Shown: piece by piece, positions 35,729 through 44,391 of the stretch
How the letters are laid out: the number at the start of each line of letters is the position of its first letter
How positions within the stretch are numbered: position 1 is the first letter of the stretch
Source of the DNA: Hyphomicrobiales bacterium
Lineage (GTDB): Bacteria > Pseudomonadota > Alphaproteobacteria > Rhizobiales > Rhizobiaceae
Assembly (NCBI GenBank): GCA_900466575.1
Contig: UBMP01000025.1
Coordinates: 1-64,000, forward strand
Direction: 5' to 3'
Length of the DNA stretch: 64,000 nt
Made by a program: the position numbers and the translations under genes
Notes under the pieces: generated by a model
What the model was told of the DNA's origin: nothing
Database searches by the model: none
Seen by the model: the letters and a program-made list of their open reading frames with translations, nothing else

Positions 35729-36823
35729 TCAGCTCCTGAAGTGCTTGGACAGCTTCAGGCCCTGTGCCTGATAGTTGGAGCCGACGCCGGAACCGTAGAG
35801 TGCCTGCGGGTGCTCCAGCATATGCTCATAGACGAGGCGACCGACGATCTGGCCGTGTTCGAGGATGAAGGGGACCTCGTGGCTGCGGACTTCCAGCACC
35901 GCGCGCGAGCCCTTGCCGCCGGCAGCCGCGTGACCGAAGCCGGGATCGAAGAAGCCGGCATAGTGGACACGGAACTCCCCGACCAGCGGATCGAAGGGCG
36001 TCATTTCGGCGGCGTAGAGCGGCGGCACATGAACGGCCTCGCGAGAGACCAGAATGTAGAATTCGTCCGGGTCGAGGATCAGTTCGTTGCGCCCGCGGCC
36101 ATAGAGCGGCTCCCAGAAATCGTGCAGGTCATGCGCGCCCTTGCGGTCGACATCGACCACCGCTGTGTGATGCTTGCCGCGATAGCCGATGAGGCCGTCG
36201 GGACCCGTGCCTTCGAGATCGATGGAGAGCGCAATGCCGGCGCCCGAGACATTCGGCTCGCTTGCGGCGATCAGACCTTCGCTCGCATGCAGGCTCTTGA
36301 CTTCCTGCTCGGTCAACAGAGCATTGCCGATGCGGAAGCGGATTTGCGACAGGCGCGAACCGCGCCGCACGACGATCGGGAAGGTGCGCGGCGAAATTTC
36401 GAGATAGAGCGGGCCATTATAGCCGGCCGGGATCTTGTCGAATTCCTGCGCCCGATCGGTGATCACGCGGGTGAAGATATCAAGGCGGCCGGTCGAGCTT
36501 TTCGGATTGGCGGAGGCCGACATGTCGGCACTCAACGACAGGCTCTCCATCAATGGCACGATATAGACGCAGCCCGTTTCTAGCACCGCGCCTTCGGTCA
36601 GATCGATGACGTGGAGCTTCAGCCGGTCGAGTTTGTCGGCGACCAGGTGATGCGGGCCGGGCAGGAAGCTGGCGCGGACGCGAAACGCCTTTGCGCCGAG
36701 CCTCAGGTCGAGGCTGGCGGGCTGGATCTGATCATGATCGAGCGTGGCCTCGCTCTTGAGCTTGCCGGCATCGAAAAGAGCCTTGATCGCCTTGTCGGCC
36801 AGAATTCCGGTAGTGCGGGTCAT
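35729..36823 (-). CDS. 2'-deoxycytidine 5'-triphosphate deaminase (long DCD family)
   Basis: 364 residues, about twice the length of E. coli Dcd, with two dUTPase-like jelly-roll halves. The first holds QPASLDLRLGAKAFRVRASFLPG and STGRLDIFTRVITDR. The second holds HYAGFFDPGFGH and LEVRSHEVPFILEHGQIVGRLVYEHM, with the substrate-binding Gln region. It is assigned to dCTP deamination to dUTP, feeding thymidylate synthesis. The start at 36823 has AAAGGAT upstream. Divergent from metZ. Confidence 0.87.
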   Translation of the reverse strand: MTRTTGILADKAIKALFDAGKLKSEATLDHDQIQPASLDLRLGAKAFRVRASFLPGPHHLVADKLDRLKLHVIDLTEGAVLETGCVYIVPLMESLSLSADMSASANPKSSTGRLDIFTRVITDRAQEFDKIPAGYNGPLYLEISPRTFPIVVRRGSRLSQIRFRIGNALLTEQEVKSLHASEGLIAASEPNVSGAGIALSIDLEGTGPDGLIGYRGKHHTAVVDVDRKGAHDLHDFWEPLYGRGRNELILDPDEFYILVSREAVHVPPLYAAEMTPFDPLVGEFRVHYAGFFDPGFGHAAAGGKGSRAVLEVRSHEVPFILEHGQIVGRLVYEHMLEHPQALYGSGVGSNYQAQGLKLSKHFRS

Positions 36824-36862
36824 TTTTGAAATCCTTTGGCGGACAAAACCAAAATCGAAAGA

Positions 36863-36891
36863 TTGACGCAAGCGCCCTTGAGGCGTAAGGG
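36863..36891 (+). promoter_or_regulatory. Predicted metZ promoter
   Basis: TTGACG (-35, 36863-36868), 17-base spacer and TAAGGG (-10, 36886-36891) would start RNA near 36898, just before the SAM-II aptamer. The spacer and -10 contain a small inverted repeat GCCCTT...AAGGGC. The 13 bases TTGACGCAAGCGC recur in the apaG upstream region. Confidence 0.5.
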
Positions 36892-36901
36892 CTTTTTATC
36901 C

Positions 36902-36955
36902 CGTGGTGATTTGGCCGGTCGGCTTGCAGCCACGTTAAACAAGTGGCTAAAAGGA
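36902..36955 (+). promoter_or_regulatory. SAM-II riboswitch (metA element) upstream of metZ
   Basis: The conserved SAM-II core is readable: CGTGGTGATTTGGCCGG, then the TCGGCTTGCAGCCACG helix side, then TTAAACAAGTGGCTAAAAGG closing the pseudoknot. This class binds S-adenosylmethionine and turns down methionine-synthesis genes in alphaproteobacteria. It lies about 60 bases ahead of metZ, and an intrinsic terminator follows at 36965-36995. Confidence 0.92.
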
Positions 36956-36964
36956 CCGGGTGTG

Positions 36965-36995
36965 AAACCGGTCCGCTTTTGCGACCGGTTTTTTT
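36965..36995 (+). terminator. Attenuator terminator between the SAM-II aptamer and metZ
   Basis: AAACCGGTCCGC and GCGACCGGTTT form a stem with one bulge and a TTTT loop, followed by a run of T up to 36995. GGACCGG at 36953-36959, at the 3' edge of the aptamer, is complementary to CCGGTCC in the terminator's left arm and could form a competing antiterminator. Confidence 0.8.
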
Positions 36996-37016
36996 GTTAT
37001 GCAAAGGTGCATATCC

Positions 37017-38201
37017 ATGACCAGGAATTGGAAGCCCGCAACCAAACTCGTACACGGCGGATCGCTGCGCTCGCAATTCGGCGAGATGTCCGAGGCCATC
37101 TTCCTCACCCAAGGGTTCCTCTACGAGACCTCCGCCGCCGCCGAAGCCCGCTTCAAGGGCGAGGATGACGGCTTCATCTACGCCCGCTATGGCTCGCCGA
37201 CCAATGACATGTTCGAAAAGCGCATGTGCCTGCTGGAAGGTGCTGAAGACGCCCGCGCCACGGCGTCGGGCATGGCCGCGATCTCGTCCGCGATTCTCTG
37301 CCAGCTGAAGGCCGGCGACCATATCGTCGCGGCCCGCGCGCTTTTCGGCTCCTGCCGTTACATCGTCGAAACGCTGGCGCCCAAGTATGGCATCGGCTGC
37401 ACGCTGGTCGACGGCCGCGATCTCGCCAACTGGGAAAAGGCAATCCAGCCGAATACCAAGGTCATGTTCCTGGAAAGCCCGACCAATCCGACGCTGGAAG
37501 TCATCGACATTGCCGGTGTCGCCAAGCTCGCCAACCAGATCGGCGCGAAGCTCGTGGTCGATAACGTGTTTGCGACCCCGCTCTTCCAGAAGCCGCTGGA
37601 ACTCGGCGCACATGTCGTCGTCTATTCCGCCACCAAGCATATCGACGGCCAGGGCCGCTGCCTCGGCGGCGTCATCCTGTCGTCGAAGGACTGGATCGAT
37701 GAGAACCTGCACGACTATTTCCGCCATACCGGCCCGGCCATGTCGCCGTTCAATGCCTGGACGCTGCTGAAGGGTCTGGAAACCCTGCCGCTGCGCGTCA
37801 AGCAGCAGACGGAAAATGCCGCCCGCGTTGCCGATTTTCTCGCCGACCAGAAGGCCGTCGCCAAGGTCATCTATCCGGGCCGCGCCGATCACCCGCAGGC
37901 CGACATCATCGCCAAGCAAATGACCGGCGGCTCGACGCTCGTTGCCTTTGAACTCAAGGGCGGCAAGGAAGCAGCCTTCGCACTGCAGGATGCGCTGGAT
38001 GTCATCTGCATTTCCAACAATCTCGGCGACGCCAAGAGCCTGATCACCCATCCGGCCACGACGACGCACAAGAACCTGAAGGAAGAAGCCCGCGCCGAAC
38101 TCGGCCTGACCGACGGCACCGTCCGCCTGTCGCTCGGCATCGAAGACGGCGACGACCTGATTGCGGATCTGGAACAGGCGCTGGCGAAGGTTAAGGCGTA
38201 A
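37017..38201 (+). CDS. metZ: O-succinylhomoserine sulfhydrylase
   Basis: 394 residues of the Cys/Met-metabolism PLP enzyme family. It makes homocysteine directly from O-succinylhomoserine and sulfide. The PLP lysine lies in VVYSATKHIDGQGR; RYGSPTND, TASGMAAISSA and ESPTNPTLEVIDI are family motifs. The ATG at 37017 follows AAAGG, and an in-frame ATG six codons earlier overlaps the terminator region. It is controlled by the SAM-II riboswitch upstream. Its last 11 bases overlap the convergent AbiEii-type gene. Confidence 0.94.
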   Translation: MTRNWKPATKLVHGGSLRSQFGEMSEAIFLTQGFLYETSAAAEARFKGEDDGFIYARYGSPTNDMFEKRMCLLEGAEDARATASGMAAISSAILCQLKAGDHIVAARALFGSCRYIVETLAPKYGIGCTLVDGRDLANWEKAIQPNTKVMFLESPTNPTLEVIDIAGVAKLANQIGAKLVVDNVFATPLFQKPLELGAHVVVYSATKHIDGQGRCLGGVILSSKDWIDENLHDYFRHTGPAMSPFNAWTLLKGLETLPLRVKQQTENAARVADFLADQKAVAKVIYPGRADHPQADIIAKQMTGGSTLVAFELKGGKEAAFALQDALDVICISNNLGDAKSLITHPATTTHKNLKEEARAELGLTDGTVRLSLGIEDGDDLIADLEQALAKVKA

Positions 38202-38937
38202 TGATTTTCGCGTCGGGCCAGGCCCGGCGCGCCGCATCGCGGAAGGCGTCAATGGCGGCTTCCGCAACCCCTGCCTCCATGTCGAGCGCTTCCGCGGCAT
38301 ATGTAATCTCGCTCCCATTGATGAGATGATTGAGAATACCCGCTGCCTTGCGAGCGATGTCTTGACCGTAGGCCGCCTCGGCTTTCTCGATAGCAGCCGG
38401 CGGAATGATCCCGCCATTCGTGTCAGCAAGCCGTCCAAGATCGATTGCATCGCGATACGCAACCGCTCGGTCGAAACAACGGTCAGCATTTGCGAGGAGC
38501 TTCTCGGTAAACATATCGGCCGCCCCAAGCAGGGGAACCTTGAGAGCGGACGAGAGCGCACCAGCCAGCGTGACCCGCGCTTCCCGCACGATCTCAAATT
38601 TGACGGCAAGACCTTCATATTCCACGAGCGTTCGAACGCCATAGGCATCCGAGCGAATATCGCGAAGCTGCGTGACCTCTCCTGAAAACAGAGCCGCGAG
38701 ACCCCGGTCGAAGACCGCGTTTCGGATATCGCGGTAGCCATCCGTGTCGGCACATAGAAAATCGAGGTCTAGCGAACGGCGATATTCGCCGTGCGTCAAA
38801 ACGATGGCTGTTCCGCCGCCGAACCAGCAGCGGCTTTCCAGCAAAAAATCTGCATCCATATTCCGCAGCAGGCCAGCAATCTTTTTGTGTTCCAGACGCC
38901 TGAACTCAATCACGGGATCACACCAGGAGCCGGCCAT
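38191..38937 (-). CDS. AbiEii/AbiGii-type nucleotidyltransferase (toxin-like)
   Basis: About 248 residues. WFGGGTAIVLTHGEYRRSLDLDFLC carries the GG-x-A and the DxD metal motif of the AbiEii family, which includes toxins of type IV toxin-antitoxin pairs that transfer nucleotides to RNA. The middle (VKFEIVREARVTLAGAL, PLLGAADMFTEKLLANADRCFDR, YRDAIDLGRL) also fits. The start is unclear: the ATG at 38937 overlaps the preceding small gene by 20 bases, and a GTG at 38913 is the alternative. The base composition appears less GC-rich than the neighbours. The partner gene is not a recognisable AbiEi antitoxin. Confidence 0.82.
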   Translation of the reverse strand: MAGSWCDPVIEFRRLEHKKIAGLLRNMDADFLLESRCWFGGGTAIVLTHGEYRRSLDLDFLCADTDGYRDIRNAVFDRGLAALFSGEVTQLRDIRSDAYGVRTLVEYEGLAVKFEIVREARVTLAGALSSALKVPLLGAADMFTEKLLANADRCFDRAVAYRDAIDLGRLADTNGGIIPPAAIEKAEAAYGQDIARKAAGILNHLINGSEITYAAEALDMEAGVAEAAIDAFRDAARRAWPDAKIITP

Positions 38938-39139
38938 GGCCAAATGCATGCGCCAGTTCTTCGATGAGATGCGTTTCATCCTTGCCCAGACGCTCACGAT
39001 CAACAAAACGCCAGTTGCGTTCGTAGAGCGCAAAGGCCTCCTTGGCCGGAATTGCGCGTGCGGGGTCTCTGTTCCACACGAGCGCTTTCAGCTCCGGGAA
39101 CTGGGCAGGCACGATCATACGGTCAACCACGTTTGTCAT
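38918..39139 (-). CDS. Small hypothetical protein, putative partner of the AbiEii-type gene
   Basis: 73 residues, cytosolic and rich in charged and aromatic residues (FPELKALVWNRDPARAIPAKEAFALYERNWRFVDRERLGKDE). I recognise no domain and no helix-turn-helix. Its 3' end overlaps the start of the nucleotidyltransferase gene, so the two are translated together. Position and size suggest an antitoxin or accessory factor, but that is inference only. No strong ribosome site is visible. Confidence 0.65.
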   Translation of the reverse strand: MTNVVDRMIVPAQFPELKALVWNRDPARAIPAKEAFALYERNWRFVDRERLGKDETHLIEELAHAFGHGRLLV

Positions 39140-39198
39140 GCTGGTATTTTAACAGACGCCAAGCAGGCGAGCAAATCGGCGATGCCGCGTCGACCTTT

Positions 39199-40032
39199 TT
39201 ACCGCCCCGCCGCCGCAGCGCGCGGCGCGTGGGTCGGTGACAGCGCCTTGGTCAGCACCGCGATCGCCACCAGTGTTACGGCATAGACGAGAACCTGAAG
39301 CTCGCTCGGCGATTGCGCGTAGCCGATCAGGGTGTGCAGCAGGCGGCCGAGGATGCTGCCTTCATCGATCAGCCAGGATGTGTCCCAAGCCGTTGCAGAG
39401 AGCACATTCACCTTGCCGGATGCGAGAAGCAGCGCCGCGCTCTGGGACGCCATGCTCGCGGCGAGCAGCGTGATGAGGCCAGACGTAACCGAGAAGAGGT
39501 AACGCGTCGGGATTTTCACGAGGCCGAGATAGGTCAGCGCCGAGACGCCGCCGCCGAGAACGAGGCCCAGCACGGAGCCGAGCGCCAGCGAAGACCAGCT
39601 GTCACCGCCAGCGAGTACGATGCCATACATGAAGAGTGCGATCTCGGCGCCTTCGCGCAGGACCGCGACACCGACAACGATGGCGAGTGCGGCGAGCGGG
39701 CGGCTTCCCTCGCGCACGGCGTTGCCGGCTGCGGTCAGTTCAGCTGCAAGTTCGCGGCCGTGGCGGGCCATCCAGAGATTATGCCACACGAGCATCAAGA
39801 CCGCGATGGCAAGCACGCCGGCATTGAAGAGTTCCTGTCCGAAACCGTCGGCCCATTTCGAGACCACCTCGGCAAACATCGCCAGAAGCGCGCTGCCAGC
39901 GATGCCGGCAAGAACGCCACCGGCGATCCACCAGCGACTGCCGGCGACAAGCCGGGTCGCGGCGAGCACGATGCCGATGACCAGACCCGCTTCGAAGACT
40001 TCGCGAAAGACGATGATAAGCGCGCCGAGCAT
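39199..40032 (-). CDS. FTR1-family iron permease (EfeU-like)
   Basis: 277 residues with seven membrane helices. The two iron-binding motifs are REVFEAG in helix 1 and REGAEI in helix 4, both of the RExxE type that defines FTR1/EfeU ferrous-iron permeases. It lies 20 bases after the cupredoxin gene, as in EfeUO-type uptake systems. A RirA-type box upstream of the pair suggests iron control. No EfeB peroxidase is adjacent. Confidence 0.92.
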   Translation of the reverse strand: MLGALIIVFREVFEAGLVIGIVLAATRLVAGSRWWIAGGVLAGIAGSALLAMFAEVVSKWADGFGQELFNAGVLAIAVLMLVWHNLWMARHGRELAAELTAAGNAVREGSRPLAALAIVVGVAVLREGAEIALFMYGIVLAGGDSWSSLALGSVLGLVLGGGVSALTYLGLVKIPTRYLFSVTSGLITLLAASMASQSAALLLASGKVNVLSATAWDTSWLIDEGSILGRLLHTLIGYAQSPSELQVLVYAVTLVAIAVLTKALSPTHAPRAAAAGR

Positions 40033-40052
40033 GGGACAATCCGTTTGATCGA

Positions 40053-40403
40053 TTACTGGACCACGACCTGGCCGATCGTGTCCTTCGGATGAAAGTCGTC
40101 GAAGAATGTATAGGTGCCCGGCGCCTGGGCACGGACATTCACCAGAATATCGGAAAAGCCGGAGGCTACCTTTTCGAAACCGAGCTTCGAGGACTCGAGT
40201 TCGACCGGCATCGGGTTGGCGTTGGTGAGCTTGATCCGGAAGGGTTCGCCTGCCTTGACCGTGATCTGGTTCGGCGTGAACGCCTTGTCCTTGATGGTGA
40301 TCTCATATGTCTTCACCTCGTCGGCGCTGGCCGCGACGAAGCCGGAAACCGCAACGATGGAGATCGACAGGGCGGCAAGGAACTGAAGCTTTGACATCCG
40401 CAT
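40053..40403 (-). CDS. Periplasmic cupredoxin-like protein of the FTR1 iron-uptake pair
   Basis: 116 residues with a signal peptide (LQFLAALSISIVAVSGFVAASA) and a cupredoxin_1 (EfeO-type) fold: YEITIKDKAFTPNQITVKAGEPFRIKLTNANPMPVELES...APGTYTFFDDFHPKD. The classical blue-copper Cys/His/Met set is not evident, so iron or copper binding would use other residues. GGAG seven bases upstream supports the ATG at 40403. First gene of the pair with the FTR1 permease. Confidence 0.87.
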   Translation of the reverse strand: MRMSKLQFLAALSISIVAVSGFVAASADEVKTYEITIKDKAFTPNQITVKAGEPFRIKLTNANPMPVELESSKLGFEKVASGFSDILVNVRAQAPGTYTFFDDFHPKDTIGQVVVQ

Positions 40404-40473
40404 TTTATGCTCCATGAATTCAGCGCGACCGCGCTGGGCGGCATGTCGGCCTTTTCGGAAAGGCATAGTATCA

Positions 40474-40488
40474 TGAATTTACGAGTCA
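40474..40488. promoter_or_regulatory. RirA-type iron-responsive operator candidate
   Basis: TGAATTTACGAGTCA fits TGA-N9-TCA, the iron-responsive operator bound by RirA in Rhizobiaceae. It lies about 70 bases upstream of the cupredoxin-FTR1 pair. The motif is short, so chance occurrence is possible; the iron-gene context is what supports it. Confidence 0.55.
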
Positions 40489-40542
40489 AGAAAAATTACG
40501 TCGCAGCCCAGCAATCGAAGCCGCCGGAGACGATCGGCAAAC

Positions 40543-40571
40543 TTGACGCAAGCGCTTTGGTGTACAATACC
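40543..40571 (+). promoter_or_regulatory. Predicted apaG promoter
   Basis: TTGACG at 40543-40548 with a 17-base spacer to AATACC. The first 13 bases (TTGACGCAAGCGC) are identical to those at the metZ promoter. The -10 element is weak by any consensus. Confidence 0.4.
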
Positions 40572-40597
40572 TAAATGCATGGTTTTGCAGGTGTGGC

Positions 40598-40990
40598 ATG
40601 TATAGGGCGGTAACCCGGGACATCGAAGTGACGGTTGAGCCGTTCTATCTTCCGGAACAATCGGATCCGGAGGACAGCCGTTACGTATGGGGCTATCGGA
40701 TCGTCATCGCCAACTGGTCGAAGACTCCGGTTCGGCTCATGCATCGCTATTGGCACATTACGGATCAGAACGGTCAGGTGGACGAGGTGACGGGGCCTGG
40801 CGTGATCGGCGAACAGCCGCGGCTGGCGCCCGGCGACACGTACGAATATTCCTCCGGCTGCCCGCTGGACACGCCGTCCGGCATGATGTTCGGACGCTAC
40901 CAGATGGAGACGGACGACGGCGAAAAATTCGACGTCGCCATTCCCGCGTTCTCGCTCGATTCACCGGGGCTGGCGCGGACGCTGAACTAA
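40598..40990 (+). CDS. apaG: ApaG-family protein
   Basis: 130 residues, a single fibronectin-type ApaG domain: [69 protein letters not shown]. In enterobacteria ApaG is linked to cobalt and magnesium resistance; the biochemical function is unsettled. The length is normal. It stands alone and converges with hslO. Confidence 0.94.
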   Translation: MYRAVTRDIEVTVEPFYLPEQSDPEDSRYVWGYRIVIANWSKTPVRLMHRYWHITDQNGQVDEVTGPGVIGEQPRLAPGDTYEYSSGCPLDTPSGMMFGRYQMETDDGEKFDVAIPAFSLDSPGLARTLN

Positions 40991-41014
40991 TGCAGCGTCC
41001 GGCTTTATGGACCG

Positions 41015-42013
41015 TCACGCTTCGGCGCGCACCGTTTCCACTTCTTCCGCCGTGTAGCGGTAGACTTGCGAACAGAACTCGCAGGTGACCGTAATCACGC
41101 CGTCCTCGAAGCCCTGATCGACCTCTTCTGCCTCAAGACCACGCAGTACCCCTGCGATCTTGTCGCGCGAACAGGAGCAGCGATCGAAGACCTTCTGCGG
41201 CTCGAAGACGCGCACGCCGCGCTCGTGGAAGAGGCGATAGAGCAGACGCTCGGAGCCTACCTGCGGGTCGGTCAGTTCGTCGGCATCGATTGTGGCGACG
41301 AGGCTGCGCGCCTCGGTCCAGTTGTCGTCTTCCTCGATCTGGTGGCCCTCGTCGCCGTCACCGCCGGGAAGGTCTGCCTGGCGCATGCGCTCGGGCGCCT
41401 CGGGCAGGAACTGCGCGATGAGGCCGCCGGCCCGCCAGCGATGGCGCGGCTTGCCGGCCTCGTCGCGGTCGAGCAGTTCGGCGACGCTGAGGCGCACCGC
41501 CGTCGGGATCTGTTCCGACTGGCGGAAATAGACCATGGCAATGTCTTCCAGGCTAGACCCGTCCATCTCGACGATGCCCTGATAGCGGCCCATATGCGTG
41601 CCCTGGTCAATGGTGAAGGCGAGGATACCGCTGCCGAGCAGGTCCGGCGGCGAGGTCAGTCCCTCGTCCATGGCTTCCTGCAGGCGTTCCTCGTCATAGC
41701 GAGCATAGGCGCGCAGGCTGTCGGGCGTCGAGAAGTCGGCGACCAGAAGATCGACCGGCCCGTCGCCCTGGGTCTGAACGATGAACTTGCCTTCGAACTT
41801 CAGCGATGTGCCCAACAGGACCGTCAGCGCGACGGCCTCGGCCAGCAGCCTTGCCACCGGCACCGGGTAATCGTGACGGGCAAGGATGGTGTCCAGCATC
41901 GGCCCGAGCTGCACGGCGCGGCCGCGCACATCAAGACCCTCGACCTGAAACGGGACGACGTTGTCGTCTCCGGCGAAATCGAATTCGCCGAGATTGGCGG
42001 TCATGTCTGACAT
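41015..42013 (-). CDS. hslO: Redox-regulated chaperone Hsp33
   Basis: 332 residues. The N-terminal chaperone core (ARHDYPVPVARLLAEAVALTVLLGTSLKFEGKFIVQTQGDGPVDLLVADF) is followed by a linker and the C-terminal zinc/redox switch with CSCSRDK and CEFC. Oxidation releases Zn and activates holding of unfolded proteins in the cytosol. The rhizobial form has an acidic insert (GGDGDEGHQIEEDDN). GGGAGAAAA precedes the start. Third gene of the argD-argF-hslO set. Confidence 0.95.
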   Translation of the reverse strand: MSDMTANLGEFDFAGDDNVVPFQVEGLDVRGRAVQLGPMLDTILARHDYPVPVARLLAEAVALTVLLGTSLKFEGKFIVQTQGDGPVDLLVADFSTPDSLRAYARYDEERLQEAMDEGLTSPPDLLGSGILAFTIDQGTHMGRYQGIVEMDGSSLEDIAMVYFRQSEQIPTAVRLSVAELLDRDEAGKPRHRWRAGGLIAQFLPEAPERMRQADLPGGDGDEGHQIEEDDNWTEARSLVATIDADELTDPQVGSERLLYRLFHERGVRVFEPQKVFDRCSCSRDKIAGVLRGLEAEEVDQGFEDGVITVTCEFCSQVYRYTAEEVETVRAEA

Positions 42014-42144
42014 CGGTTTTCTCCCGGCCAGGCCCGATCTTGCGGGCGGCCGTCTTGCAAAGGTGATTCAGGGGTGGAGGGCATTGAACAATCGACTTTC
42101 ATCGTTTCAAGCCCTTCGAATTTGCCCCTTACATAGTAAGTGAT

Positions 42145-43062
42145 TCAGATGACGCCAAGGCACCACGCGAGAATGGACTTCTGCGCATGAAGACGGTTCT
42201 CCGCCTCATCGAATACAACCGACTGCGGACCATCAATGACCTCATCGGTCACTTCCTCGCCGCGATGGGCTGGCAGGCAATGCATGAAGAGCGCATCCTT
42301 GCCAGCCTTGGCCATCAGCTCGCTGTTGACCTGATAGGGCATGAAGACATTGTGGCCGCGGGCCTTGTGCTCCTGGTTCATCGACACCCAGGTATCGGTG
42401 ACGATGCAGTCGGCGCCGGCCACGGCGCGGTCGGCGTCATGCGTCAGCATCAGTTCGGCGCCCTTGTTGCGCGCCCAGTTGAGGAAGCGGTCGTCCGGCT
42501 CAGAGCCCAGGGGCACTGCCATGTTCATGCGGTAACCGAACTGCGCGGCACCTTCCACGAAGGAGTGCAGCACATTGTTGCCGTCGCCGGTCCAGGCAAT
42601 CGTCTTGCCCTTCACCGGGCCGCGATGCTCCTCGAAGGTCATGATGTCGGCCATGATCTGGCAGGGATGCGTGTCGTCGGTCAGTGCATTGATGACCGGC
42701 ACGGTGGCGTGTTCAGCCAGCTCCAGCAGGCGCGAATGGGCCGTGGTGCGGATCATGATCGCGTCGACGAAACGCGAGAGCACCTTGGCGGTGTCGCCAA
42801 TGGTCTCGGCGCGGCCGAGCTGCATTTCGGTGCCCGAGAGGAACAGCGTCTCACCGCCGAGCTGGCGCATGCCGACATCGAAGGACACGCGGGTGCGGGT
42901 CGAGGGCTTCTCGAAGATCATCGCCAGCATCTTGCCTTTCAGCGGCTGGTCGGCGGTTCCGGCCTTGGTCGCCTTCTTGCGGGCCAATGCGTCATTCATG
43001 ATGACGCGCAGTTCGCCGGCGGAAACGGCGGAGAGATCGAGGAAATGCTTCGGAGAGGCCAT
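42145..43062 (-). CDS. argF: Ornithine carbamoyltransferase
   Basis: 305 residues. Makes citrulline from ornithine and carbamoyl phosphate. The carbamoyl-phosphate motif EKPSTRTR, the HPCQ motif ([11 protein letters not shown]) and the ornithine loop [12 protein letters not shown] are all present, so it should be active. It follows argD by 26 bases in one operon. Confidence 0.97.
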   Translation of the reverse strand: MASPKHFLDLSAVSAGELRVIMNDALARKKATKAGTADQPLKGKMLAMIFEKPSTRTRVSFDVGMRQLGGETLFLSGTEMQLGRAETIGDTAKVLSRFVDAIMIRTTAHSRLLELAEHATVPVINALTDDTHPCQIMADIMTFEEHRGPVKGKTIAWTGDGNNVLHSFVEGAAQFGYRMNMAVPLGSEPDDRFLNWARNKGAELMLTHDADRAVAGADCIVTDTWVSMNQEHKARGHNVFMPYQVNSELMAKAGKDALFMHCLPAHRGEEVTDEVIDGPQSVVFDEAENRLHAQKSILAWCLGVI

Positions 43063-43088
43063 ATCGATGTCCTGAAATTGCTGGCTGC

Positions 43089-44273
43089 TTATGCCGCAGC
43101 CTTGAGATGGTCGAGCGCGCGTTCGATGCGGGCAAGACCTTCGCGGATTTCGTCTGCCGTCACGGTGAGCGGCGGAACGAGGCGCATAACATTGTCGCCG
43201 GCGCCGACGCCGAGCATGTGCTCAGCACGTACGGCCTTGATCAGATCGGCCACCGGACGCTTGGCCTTGATGCCGAGCAGCAGGCCCTGGCCGCGGACCT
43301 CGACGATCTCGTCCGGATAACGATCCTTCAGCGACTCCAGACCCTGGCGGAAGACGAGGCTCATGTCGTTCACATGTTCCAGGAAACCATCGGCCAGAAC
43401 AACGTCGAGAACGGCATTGCCGACCGCCATGGCCAGCGGGTTGCCGCCATAGGTCGAGCCATGGGTGCCGGCGACCATGCCGGACGCAGCCTCTTCGGTC
43501 GCAAGGCAGGCGCCGAAGGGGAAGCCGCCGCCAATGCCCTTTGCGATGCCCATGATGTCCGGCGTGACGCCGGCCCATTCATGCGCGAAGAGGCGGCCGG
43601 TGCGGCCGACGCCGCTCTGGACCTCGTCGAGGATCAGCAAAAGGCCGTGGTCGTCGCAGATGGTGCGCAGTGCGCGCAGGAATTCGGGATCGACCGGACG
43701 CACACCGCCCTCGCCCTGTACGGGCTCGATGAGAATGCCGGCGGTCGCGTCGGTGATGGCGGCCTTGACGGCGTCGAGATCGCCAAAGGGGACCTTGTCG
43801 AAGCCCGGAGCCTTGGGGCCGAAGCCTTCGATATATTTCTCATTGCCACCGGCCGCGATCGTCGCCGTCGTGCGGCCATGGAAGGCGCCGTCGAAGGTGA
43901 TGATGTGGAACTTTTCCGGATGACCCTTGTGGAAGTGATAGCGGCGCGCCGTCTTGATGGCGCATTCGATCGCTTCGGCACCGGAATTGGTGAAGAACAC
44001 CTTGTCGGCAAAGGTGTTGGCGACAAGGCGGCTCGCCAGCCGCTCCTGGCCCGGAGCCTCATAAAGGTTCGAGGTATGCCAGAGCTTCTCGGCCTGAGCC
44101 TTCAGTGTCTCGACCAGATGCGGATGCGAATGGCCCAGCGAATTCACGGCCACGCCGGCTGCGAAATCGAGATATCGCTCGCCGTTTTCCGCAATGAGCC
44201 AGACGCCCTCGCCGCGCTCGAAACGGAGCGGCGCACGGGAATAACTGTCATAAAGCGGCGTGGCTTCGGCCAT
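43089..44273 (-). CDS. argD: Acetylornithine aminotransferase
   Basis: 394 residues, class III PLP aminotransferase. It transaminates N-acetylglutamate semialdehyde in arginine synthesis and may serve succinyl-diaminopimelate. Motifs: [31 protein letters not shown] and the PLP lysine in [24 protein letters not shown] precedes the ATG. It heads the argD-argF-hslO operon; the predicted promoter and leader hairpin are listed separately. Confidence 0.95.
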   Translation of the reverse strand: MAEATPLYDSYSRAPLRFERGEGVWLIAENGERYLDFAAGVAVNSLGHSHPHLVETLKAQAEKLWHTSNLYEAPGQERLASRLVANTFADKVFFTNSGAEAIECAIKTARRYHFHKGHPEKFHIITFDGAFHGRTTATIAAGGNEKYIEGFGPKAPGFDKVPFGDLDAVKAAITDATAGILIEPVQGEGGVRPVDPEFLRALRTICDDHGLLLILDEVQSGVGRTGRLFAHEWAGVTPDIMGIAKGIGGGFPFGACLATEEAASGMVAGTHGSTYGGNPLAMAVGNAVLDVVLADGFLEHVNDMSLVFRQGLESLKDRYPDEIVEVRGQGLLLGIKAKRPVADLIKAVRAEHMLGVGAGDNVMRLVPPLTVTADEIREGLARIERALDHLKAAA

Positions 44274-44309
44274 GGCGCGGTCTCCTTTGGTCCTGTCATC
44301 GACGGGAAT

Positions 44310-44333
44310 AAAAAATGCCGCTTCGACAGCGGC
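44310..44333 (-). terminator. Terminator-like hairpin at the argD leader / end of ppk2 unit
   Basis: On the minus strand GCCGCT-GTCGA-AGCGGC is followed by ATTTTTTA. It lies 100 bases after the ppk2 stop and coincides with the predicted 5' end of the argD message. It could end ppk2 transcription, attenuate argD, or cap the argD mRNA with a stabilising hairpin. Confidence 0.65.
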
Positions 44334-44339
44334 GCGGGC

Positions 44340-44368
44340 ACTATCGCCATTTCACCCGTCATTGTCAA
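44340..44368 (-). promoter_or_regulatory. Predicted argD promoter
   Basis: On the minus strand TTGACA (44368-44363), a 17-base spacer and GATAGT (44345-44340) form a near-consensus sigma-70-type promoter. Transcription would start near 44333. Confidence 0.65.
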
Positions 44369-44391
44369 CAAATGCAGGCAGTTGACGGCAT

